Source of the DNA: a virus
IMG/VR virus record: IMGVR_UViG_3300042344_000496
Location: 1-57,254 of that record
Length of the DNA stretch: 57,254 bases
Reading direction: 5' to 3' (one strand)
The translations under genes were made by a program, and so were the position numbers. Below, in pieces: positions 9,383 through 17,504 of this stretch. Numbering within the stretch: position 1 is the stretch's first letter; every line of letters starts with the position of its first letter. The notes beneath the pieces are model-generated. The model saw only the letters and a program-made list of their open reading frames with translations. It made no database searches and had not been told where the DNA came from.

Positions 9383-9988
9383 TTAACGTAAACCCGAAGG
9401 AAAAGCTGGTAGTGATGGGCGAGATGCGTCTTGGAAGAAATGATATGCTATAGAAACCGTAAATGATTTAATAGCTCCACTACCTTCTGCAATTTCAAAT
9501 GCAACATCTCCAACATTTCTGATTGAAACACCAACTAATTTAAATGCTCTAACAATATCTAATCTTTTATTTAATTGGCTCACGGTTAAATATGATAATG
9601 GTCCGGCAATAGTTCCTAATGGATATCCAGTACCATTATTGCTAAACCCTGCTTGCCCAGTAAAAGCATCGAAAGTTCTTCTACTTTCATCTAGAAAAAT
9701 ATCTCTAATATTTGAACTTTCTGAGCAATAAAATTCCATTTCATATGATTCACTTCCACTAAATTCTACAGAACCGGGAAGATTGAATGTTTGTCCAGCA
9801 TATTTTACTGTTTGATTAACAATATTTCTTGCTGGTAATTTTCCAGCCTTAGCGTAAACTAATGTATCTGCACGAAAAATTGTTGGATTGCCTCCAAATT
9901 GTAATTCCTCTAATCTAAAATGATAATCTCTTGTAAAATCATTTGATACAGCTTTTTGGAAAAATGTTTCAATTGTTTGTTGTGTCAT
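9383..9988 (-). CDS. gp19: Major tail tube protein, T4 gp19-like
   Basis: 201 residues (T4 gp19 is 163). The region LVYAKAGKLPARNIVNQTV, then FNLPGSVEFSGSESYEMEFY, is the gp19 tube signature: an LPARxI-type turn, then a P-G strand, then the central sheet. The gene follows the sheath gene as in T4 (18 then 19). The tube stacks as hexamers inside the sheath and carries DNA. CTAAATA five bases before ATG 9988 is a late-type promoter box, so this abundant protein has its own late transcript. Confidence 0.75.
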   Translation of the reverse strand: MTQQTIETFFQKAVSNDFTRDYHFRLEELQFGGNPTIFRADTLVYAKAGKLPARNIVNQTVKYAGQTFNLPGSVEFSGSESYEMEFYCSESSNIRDIFLDESRRTFDAFTGQAGFSNNGTGYPLGTIAGPLSYLTVSQLNKRLDIVRAFKLVGVSIRNVGDVAFEIAEGSGAIKSFTVSIAYHFFQDASRPSLPAFPSGLR

Positions 9989-9993
9989 ATATT

Positions 9994-10000
9994 TATTTAG
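9994..10000 (-). promoter_or_regulatory. Late promoter box CTAAATA before the tube gene
   Basis: CTAAATA on the minus strand with a five-base gap (AATAT) to ATG 9988. Same box and spacing as before the sheath gene. Confidence 0.65.
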
Positions 10001-10022
10001 TTAAAAGTTATATTTAATATTA

Positions 10023-12833
10023 TTATCCACCAATTAATTCACTGAATGAAGTAGCGGTTGAGGTTGCATAGAAGTTCACCAAGATAAACTCTGATGTTCT
10101 TACTGGCTTGATATAAATATCAACAACAAGTTCATTTTGATCAATTACAGATGCTGGATTGTTTCGATCATCACATACAATTTCGTATTCATTAATACCA
10201 CTATCATTTCTAGCTAGATCAAATATTGGTTTTAGTGTATTTACTAATCTAGAACGTGTGAATGTTGTATTAGGTTCGAATACAAAGTATCTTGTAGTTC
10301 TCTTAGTAGCTTTTTGTAAGAAGATGAACAATCTACGAACATTGATACGATCAAATGCACTTGGTTGTCTTAACATTGTCTTCTGACCGAAGATATTGAA
10401 TCCATCACCGGGGAAGAATGCTACTGGATTTACCGCAATCTTATACAGTGAATCACGTTCTTTTTGTTTAGGCATCAATGCAATATCTAATACATTGGTA
10501 ACTTTACCTCTGGTGAAACCAGCTGGAGCATACCAAGGTTGGAAGTTTTGATCCATAGCTGCCATATCAGCTGCTGCCCATGCTGAGAATGGAATCCATA
10601 CTCTTGTACTTGAGAAAGGATCAGATACCTTAACCCAGTTAGCATATGTACAAACATAACTTGAATTAGCAGCTGCAAATAGGTTCTTCAATGGATTATA
10701 AACATGTGATGAGAATGTTTTTGTCTTATCATCTAATGTTTTGCTATTAGCTCCAGTGACAAATATATGTCTTAGAGGATCAGCAATAAACATACAATCT
10801 TTTCTTAATGAAGAACAGAATCCATCAAACTTATTATAAATTGTTCTATAATAATCGGTTATCTTATTTGAAGTGAATGAATCACCAGCGAGTGCTGCTA
10901 ATTCAGCTTTGAAAGTTACGCTCATTTGATCATCATCAAAGTATGATTTTGATTCATCAATCACACCATTAACTTCTGCATTAAGTCTTGAAGCTGTGTA
11001 GACAGTAGTTAAACCAGCATCTAAAACTAAGCTAACATCAAATAATTCTTCGTTTTCAATCTTTCTTAATACTCTGTCTAATTTATAATCAAGAGCACCA
11101 ATTGTTTTCTTGCTGTTGCTTAATGAGGAATATACACCGATTGGGAATACGTAATCAGCATTAGCATATTTTAGAGAATTTTGTGATAAAACAACAGAAC
11201 TTGAAGAAGCTATGAGTTTTTGTCTGATTAAATCAACTTCTTGAGTAGTAAACCCAACTCTTGCTGCAATAGCATTTGAGCTTGCGCTTAAACGATTAAC
11301 TAGTGAATTACCAAGTACACGAACTTTCTTTTTAGGAATGTTTTGAGCATCAGTCCATGGTCCTTGATTCTTTCCATTAATGAAAGAGTTTGTCATGATG
11401 ACAACATTATTTGAACCAGAAACTACATTATCCAAATAGAATGATCTTGGAAGACCTCCGCTAATTGAATTGATTTGTCTATGATAGTCTAATGATGCTA
11501 CATAATATTCTTCAGTGAAATAATCTAATTGAACTGAAGTTGGAGCGTATGGACTTGTTCTGAGCTTAAATAAACCAAATCCAAGAATATCATCGAAAGT
11601 ATTTTCAACCAAATCACTGAATTGGAAGGTTAAGTTTTCTAGGGTTTCTGATAATGATTTGGTTCCACCTCTATTAGAACTATCAGAAACCTTGAATGCT
11701 AACTTAGTATCAATAACTGGTGTTAATGCACTAGCAGGAGCACCTAGAGTTCCTAATTCTGAAACGTTAGTATAAACTCCACCGATTGTATCGTGATTTG
11801 TTGAAGGTTGTAAATTGGTATTATCAATTAATCCCAAATAATGACCTTCCCATCTACCATTAATTGTAGATTGAATTTTATTTAAGATAATTAAACCAGC
11901 ACTACCAAAATCAGAAATTCCATTAATTTCATTAACACCTTTAGCTACTGAAGAGAAATCACCACCAGCAAATGCTGAACGATCTACAACGCTTTGATAT
12001 TCGTCAATAGTAAGTTCGAAGAACTTAGGAGCACCTAATACATAAGTGCAATTAGTATTATCAGCATCAACGTCTAGATCTTGGTGTACTTCAATATCAT
12101 TAGATCTCCAATATGTATCAATTCTTGTATACAGTGTATTAAGATCATCAACCCAATCATTTAAAACAGTTAAAGCCGAACCAGTAGGTAATACACCACC
12201 AGTATAATATGTAGAATCTTGTAAATTATCTCTAAGATTTTTAACAGCTTCGCGTAGAAGATCACCATCTGCTACTGCGATTTTTCTGTTTTGAGCAACA
12301 ATACCGTTTGTTACTAAATCAGTAGATGAATTTAAATCTGTAACAGTAATAGCATTTAAATCTCCATCAAAATCAATCATCAACTTCTTAACAGATGGTA
12401 CTGTTACATCATCTGCTAATAGAGAAAGTAAAGCAGTTGGGGTTGTAAAAACAGATTTATCAACATCATATAATCTATAAACGACTGTTGATTTCTTTTC
12501 TGCTACTACAACAGGATATACTAATGCACCATATTTTGAACCATATCCTTCACCAGTTCCTTCACCATATGGTAATCTTGTTGAATATAATGTTGCAGCA
12601 GGAACACTTAAAATTTGTCTTGCACTATGATAGAAATATCTTTCTGCCGAATTGGTAGGAGTTCCATAAACTTGCTCCAATTCTTGTACTGATGTTATTT
12701 GTAGAATTTCGTCGGTTGGACCTTTCGCAGCAAAACCAGCCATGAAAATATTTGTTCCTGCTGGGATTGATGGAGATAATGATAAATCCTTCTCTGTAAT
12801 TTCTACTCCGGGTGATTGAATTGATCTTGCCAT
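10023..12833 (-). CDS. gp18: Tail sheath protein, T4 gp18-like
   Basis: 936 residues, longer than T4 gp18 (659); the extra length lies in the middle, where sheath proteins carry surface domains. The N-terminus SIQSPGVEITEKDLS and the C-terminus ending FILVNFYATSTATSFSELIGG (last conserved strand plus FSELIGG) are typical of contractile sheath proteins. It forms the contracting outer tail cylinder. The order terminase, small tube-fold gene, sheath, tube resembles T4 17-18-19. CTAAATA five bases before the ATG supports this start and late expression. The short minus-strand frame at 10487-10678 is a shadow. Confidence 0.93.
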   Translation of the reverse strand: MARSIQSPGVEITEKDLSLSPSIPAGTNIFMAGFAAKGPTDEILQITSVQELEQVYGTPTNSAERYFYHSARQILSVPAATLYSTRLPYGEGTGEGYGSKYGALVYPVVVAEKKSTVVYRLYDVDKSVFTTPTALLSLLADDVTVPSVKKLMIDFDGDLNAITVTDLNSSTDLVTNGIVAQNRKIAVADGDLLREAVKNLRDNLQDSTYYTGGVLPTGSALTVLNDWVDDLNTLYTRIDTYWRSNDIEVHQDLDVDADNTNCTYVLGAPKFFELTIDEYQSVVDRSAFAGGDFSSVAKGVNEINGISDFGSAGLIILNKIQSTINGRWEGHYLGLIDNTNLQPSTNHDTIGGVYTNVSELGTLGAPASALTPVIDTKLAFKVSDSSNRGGTKSLSETLENLTFQFSDLVENTFDDILGFGLFKLRTSPYAPTSVQLDYFTEEYYVASLDYHRQINSISGGLPRSFYLDNVVSGSNNVVIMTNSFINGKNQGPWTDAQNIPKKKVRVLGNSLVNRLSASSNAIAARVGFTTQEVDLIRQKLIASSSSVVLSQNSLKYANADYVFPIGVYSSLSNSKKTIGALDYKLDRVLRKIENEELFDVSLVLDAGLTTVYTASRLNAEVNGVIDESKSYFDDDQMSVTFKAELAALAGDSFTSNKITDYYRTIYNKFDGFCSSLRKDCMFIADPLRHIFVTGANSKTLDDKTKTFSSHVYNPLKNLFAAANSSYVCTYANWVKVSDPFSSTRVWIPFSAWAAADMAAMDQNFQPWYAPAGFTRGKVTNVLDIALMPKQKERDSLYKIAVNPVAFFPGDGFNIFGQKTMLRQPSAFDRINVRRLFIFLQKATKRTTRYFVFEPNTTFTRSRLVNTLKPIFDLARNDSGINEYEIVCDDRNNPASVIDQNELVVDIYIKPVRTSEFILVNFYATSTATSFSELIGG

Positions 12834-12838
12834 AATTT

Positions 12839-12845
12839 TATTTAG
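12839..12845 (-). promoter_or_regulatory. Late promoter box CTAAATA before the sheath gene
   Basis: CTAAATA on the minus strand, five-base gap (AAATT) to ATG 12833. Predicted transcription start falls on the start codon. Confidence 0.65.
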
Positions 12846-12870
12846 TTTATTTCGCTTTAAAAATTTAATT

Positions 12871-13446
12871 TCATAATAAAATCGTTTCTAAACTTCTAAA
12901 TACGAAAGTCATTTCCGATTCAATTTCTTCTGGACTTCTATAATTATAACTTATTTCTCCAAGATCTGTAGGAAATGCTGATTTATAAACCCATTTAATT
13001 ACATCTTTATTAAATTCATCTTTCGCAACGATTTCAAAGTCTGTAGAATAATGTCCCAAACCTTTATCATTCGGTCTTAATTCTCCCTTATAAACATCCG
13101 TATCTTGATCTCTTAATAAATCCAACCAAGAAAATATAACCCAATAATTATTAAACATGTTATCTACTGTAAATTTTACAGTAACTGGTTCATAAGATGG
13201 TTTTGCATGGCTAGATACGTAAATATTACTACCACTGTACTTTACATCTATTGCTGGTACTTGAATTTTAGGAACGACTGTTCCATAAACAGAAAATTGA
13301 AATGTATTAATATCGAAAGTTCTATTATTTCTTTGAAATCTTTTATTTCTATCTAATAATTCTAATGGAATATTAAATCTCAAAGAAAATTTATCTAATC
13401 TAGCTTTATTAAGGGATGCTTGATCGTAATATGTTATGTGACTCAT
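12871..13446 (-). CDS. Tail-tube-fold or tail-terminator-region structural protein
   Basis: 191 residues. IQVPAIDVKYSGSNIYV followed by YEPVTVKFTVDN and NNYWVIFSWLDLLRD resembles tail-tube-fold proteins (a strand pair, then an aromatic helix). ATG 13444-13446 overlaps the terminase stop in an ATGA junction, so it is translationally coupled to gp17. It could be a tube paralogue, a neck or tail-completion protein, or a tube initiator; sequence pattern alone cannot decide. It is one of three tube-fold candidates in this module. Confidence 0.5.
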   Translation of the reverse strand: MSHITYYDQASLNKARLDKFSLRFNIPLELLDRNKRFQRNNRTFDINTFQFSVYGTVVPKIQVPAIDVKYSGSNIYVSSHAKPSYEPVTVKFTVDNMFNNYWVIFSWLDLLRDQDTDVYKGELRPNDKGLGHYSTDFEIVAKDEFNKDVIKWVYKSAFPTDLGEISYNYRSPEEIESEMTFVFRSLETILL

Positions 13447-15143
13447 AATGGTTTATATCCCATATTTAATAACTCAGAATAGTCGGGATTGTCTTCAATC
13501 CCTCCACGACCTCCAAATATTGTTGGTAAAGCATCTCCAGCAACACCATCTTTCTCATTTCTGTACATAGAATGTGGATTAGTAAAATATTTTATCCCAT
13601 AATCAATTGGTTGAATAAAATATGGTTTTCTATTATCATCTCTTTGTACAACATCAAAATACTTCTCAACAAGATCATCATGTAATATCATTAATGCCCA
13701 AAATAATGCCATAACTCTATCATCATGACTTCCAGATTTAGCAGACCATAAATTTCCCTTGATTCTTACGAAATCTTTTAATTCATTTATAGTGTTTATG
13801 TCTTTGATCCTCATGGATCTAGCAACATTTATCCAATATCTTTGATTTTGTATTGCCTCAAATTTAGTATTAGTATGACAAATCATACCTAATCTTTTAT
13901 TTGTTACAGTATTGACTTTAGATTCTCCATAACAAACAATATTATCATAAACGAATTCTCTTCTTAAGTTATCAACTACTTGTGCTCCACAGTTATTTCT
14001 TTCAATTAATGCTAATGGCTTACCCCAATGTTGTAGAATTTCATTTAATTTTGGTGTAAATTCCATAGGACTAATATCATTAGACCTATAAATTGCTGCC
14101 TGTTTAATATTTCTTACATCTGTAATATCTAATATTTGTATTACAGATGCATCTTTCATGATACCTTCTGATACATCAACTCCAGCAACATATATTTTAT
14201 CTTGTTGTGGAGTATCCCATAATAAGTATTTTCCCTCATCATAAACATATAAAGGATCTTCAATATCCTTTTTAAGTTCTTCCATCAATACTGCATCAAT
14301 AGTAGCATCACCAATTTGCTGGAATTCACATTCGAACTCTTGAGCAAACTTTGTAGGGTCATCCATACCTAACTTAGTTTCTTTAACCCATTCATCATCT
14401 CTTCCCGGAATATCATTCCACTTAATTACCATTGATTTCCAAACACTATTTTTATCATCTAAAGACTTTTTATATAATCTATAAAAAATCCCAGAGGTAT
14501 CTCTAGGAGTCGATGCCATGATAATTTTAGATTTCTTAGAAGAAGAAATAATAGGATAAACAGCAGACCAAAATGAATTCAATAAAGTATGTTCAATATG
14601 GTCAGCCTCATCAATAAACAATACATTACAAGAACTACCACGACCAGCAGAACTTGTAGTTGTAGTAATTTTTATCTTACTACCATTTGATAATTCCATC
14701 GATTCTTTACCGTATTCTTTTACACCGGGTTTTAACCAATTTGGCAATCCTTCGAATGCCATACGCATCCTTGAGAAAATTTCTTTAGCTGTATCTTCTT
14801 TGTTAGCAACAATTAGTACAGATTGATAATCATTAAATATAGCGTGCCATAATAAAAATATTGTAGAACAAGTAGTTTTACCACTCTGACGAGAAAACAA
14901 TAATATACTAAAACGATTATCACGCATCAAACGTAATGCCTGTCTTTGGTAATTGTGTAACTTAATTTTCTCTTTACCTTTATCCAAGTAAATAATGTCA
15001 AAATAATTCTCTGCAAAATATAAAACATTCATCTTACACTTTCTTAATTCTTTCGCCATTTCTGGTGAATATTCGAAAGTTGCATTTGCTGATGGCAAAT
15101 TAGGATTATTTAAATAAATATCCTTCGTAGATTGTTTAGGCAT
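13443..15143 (-). CDS. gp17: Terminase large subunit, T4 gp17-like
   Basis: 566 residues (T4 gp17 610). The packaging ATPase has Walker A SRQSGKTT at about residues 84-91 and Walker B VLFIDEAD at about 174-181, then the coupling motif STPRDTSG. The C-terminal RNase H-like nuclease shows GVDVSEG and the late acidic site SHDDRVMALFWA. It pumps DNA into proheads and cuts concatemers. Upstream on the minus strand is TTGATG-16-TAAGAT (about 15154-15181), ten bases before the ATG, a possible early-type promoter. The downstream gene overlaps by four bases. Confidence 0.95.
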   Translation of the reverse strand: MPKQSTKDIYLNNPNLPSANATFEYSPEMAKELRKCKMNVLYFAENYFDIIYLDKGKEKIKLHNYQRQALRLMRDNRFSILLFSRQSGKTTCSTIFLLWHAIFNDYQSVLIVANKEDTAKEIFSRMRMAFEGLPNWLKPGVKEYGKESMELSNGSKIKITTTTSSAGRGSSCNVLFIDEADHIEHTLLNSFWSAVYPIISSSKKSKIIMASTPRDTSGIFYRLYKKSLDDKNSVWKSMVIKWNDIPGRDDEWVKETKLGMDDPTKFAQEFECEFQQIGDATIDAVLMEELKKDIEDPLYVYDEGKYLLWDTPQQDKIYVAGVDVSEGIMKDASVIQILDITDVRNIKQAAIYRSNDISPMEFTPKLNEILQHWGKPLALIERNNCGAQVVDNLRREFVYDNIVCYGESKVNTVTNKRLGMICHTNTKFEAIQNQRYWINVARSMRIKDINTINELKDFVRIKGNLWSAKSGSHDDRVMALFWALMILHDDLVEKYFDVVQRDDNRKPYFIQPIDYGIKYFTNPHSMYRNEKDGVAGDALPTIFGGRGGIEDNPDYSELLNMGYKPL

Positions 15144-15204
15144 AAATTTACTTATCTTAAAAATAAGTTTTTATGCATCAACCTAGAAAAATTACATAAC
15201 ATAA

Positions 15205-15212
15205 TATAAATA
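15205..15212 (+). promoter_or_regulatory. Late promoter TATAAATA
   Basis: Exact T4 late consensus TATAAATA, five bases (GTTTT) before ATG 15218. In T4 the box spans about -13 to -6, which puts +1 on the start codon. No Shine-Dalgarno sequence can fit. Confidence 0.8.
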
Positions 15213-15217
15213 GTTTT

Positions 15218-15823
15218 ATGGCTAAAAATTCATTATTCGATCAATTATTCAATCAAGTTATCAGCGAACAGTCTGGTTTAGGACCAGATATGGGCGGTGC
15301 TCCTGACATGGGTGGTGCTCCATCCATGGATGATGATGCCGCTGAATTAGGTGTAGATACCGAAGGTGGTGAAGGAGAAGAAGGTGGCGATGACACCGTA
15401 ACACTCACACTTTCAAAGGGTCTAGCACAAGAACTCATGGAAGTATTAAAGGGTGTTGTTGGTGAAGAAGGAGGAGAAGAAGAAGGTGGTGAAGAAGGTG
15501 AAGGTGAAGGTGAAGAGGGTGGAGAAGGCGAAGAAGAAGGAGGAGAAGAAGAAGGTAGTTCAGCAATGGGTGAATCTCCAGCAGTTGAAACCATGGAAGA
15601 ACTTCCAGTTGATAAGTATGTAAAAGCAATGCAAAGCAGAAACCAAAGAGTACAAGGTTCAGCAACTAATGCTACCAATGCTCATGGTAATGCAAGTGGT
15701 GAAGTAACCAAGCCACATGGTCTTCAAAAGATGAATATGTCTTATGATGATGGAAAGAGCATGAAGGCAAAGACCAGCGAATATGGTGTTTCTGGAAAAG
15801 GTAAAAATATTCTCAATCGTTAA
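15218..15823 (+). CDS. Glu/Gly-rich acidic late protein, candidate prohead core or internal protein
   Basis: 201 residues. The N-terminus MAKNSLFDQLFNQVISEQSG resembles a T4 capsid-targeting sequence with a cleavage-like I-S-E site. Next come repeats of the type DMGGAPSM, then a 40-residue run of almost only Glu and Gly (about residues 85-125), then a polar, basic C-terminus (KPHGLQKMNMSYDDGKSMK). Acidic core proteins such as T4 gp67 line the prohead and are degraded by the protease; that role is inference. A perfect late promoter and a downstream terminator make it a single-gene transcript. The minus-strand Ser/Pro frames across it are shadows. Confidence 0.8.
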   Translation: MAKNSLFDQLFNQVISEQSGLGPDMGGAPDMGGAPSMDDDAAELGVDTEGGEGEEGGDDTVTLTLSKGLAQELMEVLKGVVGEEGGEEEGGEEGEGEGEEGGEGEEEGGEEEGSSAMGESPAVETMEELPVDKYVKAMQSRNQRVQGSATNATNAHGNASGEVTKPHGLQKMNMSYDDGKSMKAKTSEYGVSGKGKNILNR

Positions 15824-15849
15824 GTAAAATAAATCCATATACAAACTAA

Positions 15850-15875
15850 GGGATGTCGAAAGACATCCCTTTTTT
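15850..15875 (+). terminator. Rho-independent terminator
   Basis: GGGATGTC, loop GAAA, GACATCCC, then six T. An 8-bp perfect stem with a GNRA-type loop and U tract, 27 bases after the stop of the acidic gene. Confidence 0.93.
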
Positions 15876-15876
15876 G

Positions 15877-15883
15877 TTAAATA
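15877..15883 (+). promoter_or_regulatory. Late promoter box TTAAATA directly after a terminator
   Basis: TTAAATA followed by five bases (ATATT) and then GTG 15889. It begins two bases after the U tract of the previous terminator, so it starts a separate transcript and sets the GTG start. Confidence 0.65.
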
Positions 15884-15888
15884 ATATT

Positions 15889-16263
15889 GTGCAAACATTT
15901 TTAGAGTATTTTTATTCGGAACAAATGAATCCCTTCATATCACCAGAAGGGAATAAAAAATTATTGAATAAAAGAAAAGCTGAAACACCTCATCATAGAA
16001 CTGATAGAAGATTAACACATAGAGGAGTTACATTTAGAAATGGAAAAGAAGAGGGTTCTAATATTGTTGCTAGTAGATATAAACAAGGTGATCATAACTT
16101 TAAACCAAAGTTAGCTTCTGGAGTTATACCAATTCAAAAAGCTATTGAGATGACTCAAAAATCTAATGTAAATTTACCAGAGAATGGTAAAAGTGTAAGA
16201 TTGAGGAAAGGTGAATACGAAATATCAAATAACAACGGAATTTATAATCTAAGGAAAATTTAG
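15889..16263 (+). CDS. Small basic late protein with capsid-targeting-like N-terminus (GTG start)
   Basis: 124 residues. The frame is open further upstream, but an ATG at 15853 lies inside the terminator stem and cannot be the start. GTG 15889 lies five bases after a late box and gives MQTFLEYFYSEQMNPF, strikingly like the T4 capsid-targeting sequence MKTYQEFIAE. The alternative ATG 15925 would lose this segment and would have no late box at the usual distance. The rest is basic and His/Arg-rich (PHHRTDRRLTHRGVTF), which would suit a DNA-associated internal protein; that is inference. I know no named homologue. Confidence 0.7.
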   Translation: MQTFLEYFYSEQMNPFISPEGNKKLLNKRKAETPHHRTDRRLTHRGVTFRNGKEEGSNIVASRYKQGDHNFKPKLASGVIPIQKAIEMTQKSNVNLPENGKSVRLRKGEYEISNNNGIYNLRKI

Positions 16264-16264
16264 A

Positions 16265-16271
16265 TTAAATA
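16265..16271 (+). promoter_or_regulatory. Late promoter box TTAAATA before the neck gene
   Basis: TTAAATA with a five-base gap (ATTAT) to ATG 16277. It overlaps the space just after the previous stop (TAG 16261-16263). Confidence 0.6.
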
Positions 16272-16276
16272 ATTAT

Positions 16277-17206
16277 ATGCCTTGCTATTTTTATTCTGGT
16301 GCTGGAAATGGGGGACGATGTGCTGAATTATACGATAAATTAAGCTTGGCACCTGATTTACAAGTCATAAAGTCTGCTGCGGAAGAAATGGTTCAACTTC
16401 TTGGACAAAAAGTTAATTACTATGTTAATATGACAACTCCATTAAGTTCTGATACTTTTTATGGAGAACAACCAACTGCTGGGTTTCATGGTCCAAAACA
16501 AATGAAAATGATGATTGAATTAAATGAATCATCTCTTTCATTAAGTAACTATGGATTCAATCAGGATGATGAGATAACAGCATATCTAACGTTCGAAACT
16601 TTCGTAAGTTCATTTTCTGGAGATGGTATTTATACGGCATTAAATCAAAATATGGAACCAAAAAGTGGTGATGTATTTTGTATGTTTGAGTACGGAAATG
16701 ATAGAGTGAATGGTAGGAGTGGAAACTTTTTTGAGATTACTCAAAGAAGAGATCAAGATGTAGGTGGAAATAATTTAAATCCATTAGGGGGACATTATGG
16801 ATGGGAAATTAAAGCCAAACGTATGGAATACTCATGGCAACCCGGATTACCACAAGAAACTGTCAATCAACAGATGACAGAAGATACTTTCTATGGGAAG
16901 CTTGCAAGTACTCTTCCAATGGAAGAAAAATCTGGAGGCAAATTCTATGCTGGTAGTGCTGATCAATTCAGTAAACAGAATATTATTGATATGAACTTCA
17001 ATGATACTCATGTTTATGGTACATATGACTTAAGCACAGATGATGATGGTCCAATTGGAGCAAGACCACAAAGAATGATTGATATCGTAGATAACGAAGA
17101 ATTACTTGGAAAATATATTGAAGGTGAAGTTAAGGAAGCAATTCTTGAAATTGATGATAACTTCATCATCAAGGGTGTTGACCAAATCGATTCTGGTTCT
17201 TTCTAA
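16277..17206 (+). CDS. gp14: Neck protein, T4 gp14-like
   Basis: 309 residues (T4 gp14 256). The first half carries the gp14-type layout: GQKVNYYVNMTTPLSSDTFYG, then EQPTAGFHGPKQMKMMIE, then strands up to ITAYLTFETF, and later FEITQRRDQDVGG. gp14 sits in the neck between portal and tail and helps stabilise packaged heads. A late box precedes it. The stop overlaps the stop of the convergent Ig gene by three bases with no terminator between. Fold and role are from recognition of the pattern; a homology search would confirm. Confidence 0.65.
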   Translation: MPCYFYSGAGNGGRCAELYDKLSLAPDLQVIKSAAEEMVQLLGQKVNYYVNMTTPLSSDTFYGEQPTAGFHGPKQMKMMIELNESSLSLSNYGFNQDDEITAYLTFETFVSSFSGDGIYTALNQNMEPKSGDVFCMFEYGNDRVNGRSGNFFEITQRRDQDVGGNNLNPLGGHYGWEIKAKRMEYSWQPGLPQETVNQQMTEDTFYGKLASTLPMEEKSGGKFYAGSADQFSKQNIIDMNFNDTHVYGTYDLSTDDDGPIGARPQRMIDIVDNEELLGKYIEGEVKEAILEIDDNFIIKGVDQIDSGSF

Positions 17207-17502
17207 ACTTTTACTGTGAAAGAAGAAGAAATTGTCTTGTATCTATAATTTAATACTTCGCATCTATATACACCAGTAGTAGCTGGACTTAATGAATTAA
17301 TATATAATGTAGGTCTATTATTTCCCGGTATTGGTGACCCATTTCTATACCATATATATGTTAGTGGTGTAACACTATTACATATAACAGCAGCAGATAC
17401 ACTAGTATTCAAAACAAAATTACTAGGAAACCTTTCTATTATGATTGGTTTCTGAACTCCATAAAAGGAGCATAATTTAAAATATTTACAATTCAAATAC
17501 AT
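17203..17502 (-). CDS. Single Ig-like domain protein
   Basis: 99 residues from ATG 17500-17502, which lies two bases after the stop of the fibre gene; a TTG further up would overlap that gene. After about 20 residues with several Cys and Tyr comes one Ig-like domain: VICNSVTPLTYIWYRNGSPI with the core Trp and a Cys pair partner in TTGVYRCEV. It is probably co-transcribed with the fibre gene and may decorate or tip that fibre (inference). Its TAG overlaps the TAA of the convergent neck gene at 17203-17206. Confidence 0.75.
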   Translation of the reverse strand: MYLNCKYFKLCSFYGVQKPIIIERFPSNFVLNTSVSAAVICNSVTPLTYIWYRNGSPIPGNNRPTLYINSLSPATTGVYRCEVLNYRYKTISSSFTVKV

Positions 17503-17504
17503 AA

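Noticed and set aside
15253-15678. Long minus-strand Ser/Pro-rich open frame
   Set aside because: Reverse shadow of the Glu/Gly-rich gene at 15218-15823; repetitive GAA/GGT codons read backwards give Ser/Pro without stops. No promoter or start context.
15853-15888. ATG 15853 as start of the small basic gene
   Set aside because: It lies within the terminator hairpin 15850-15875, and would be upstream of the predicted late transcript.
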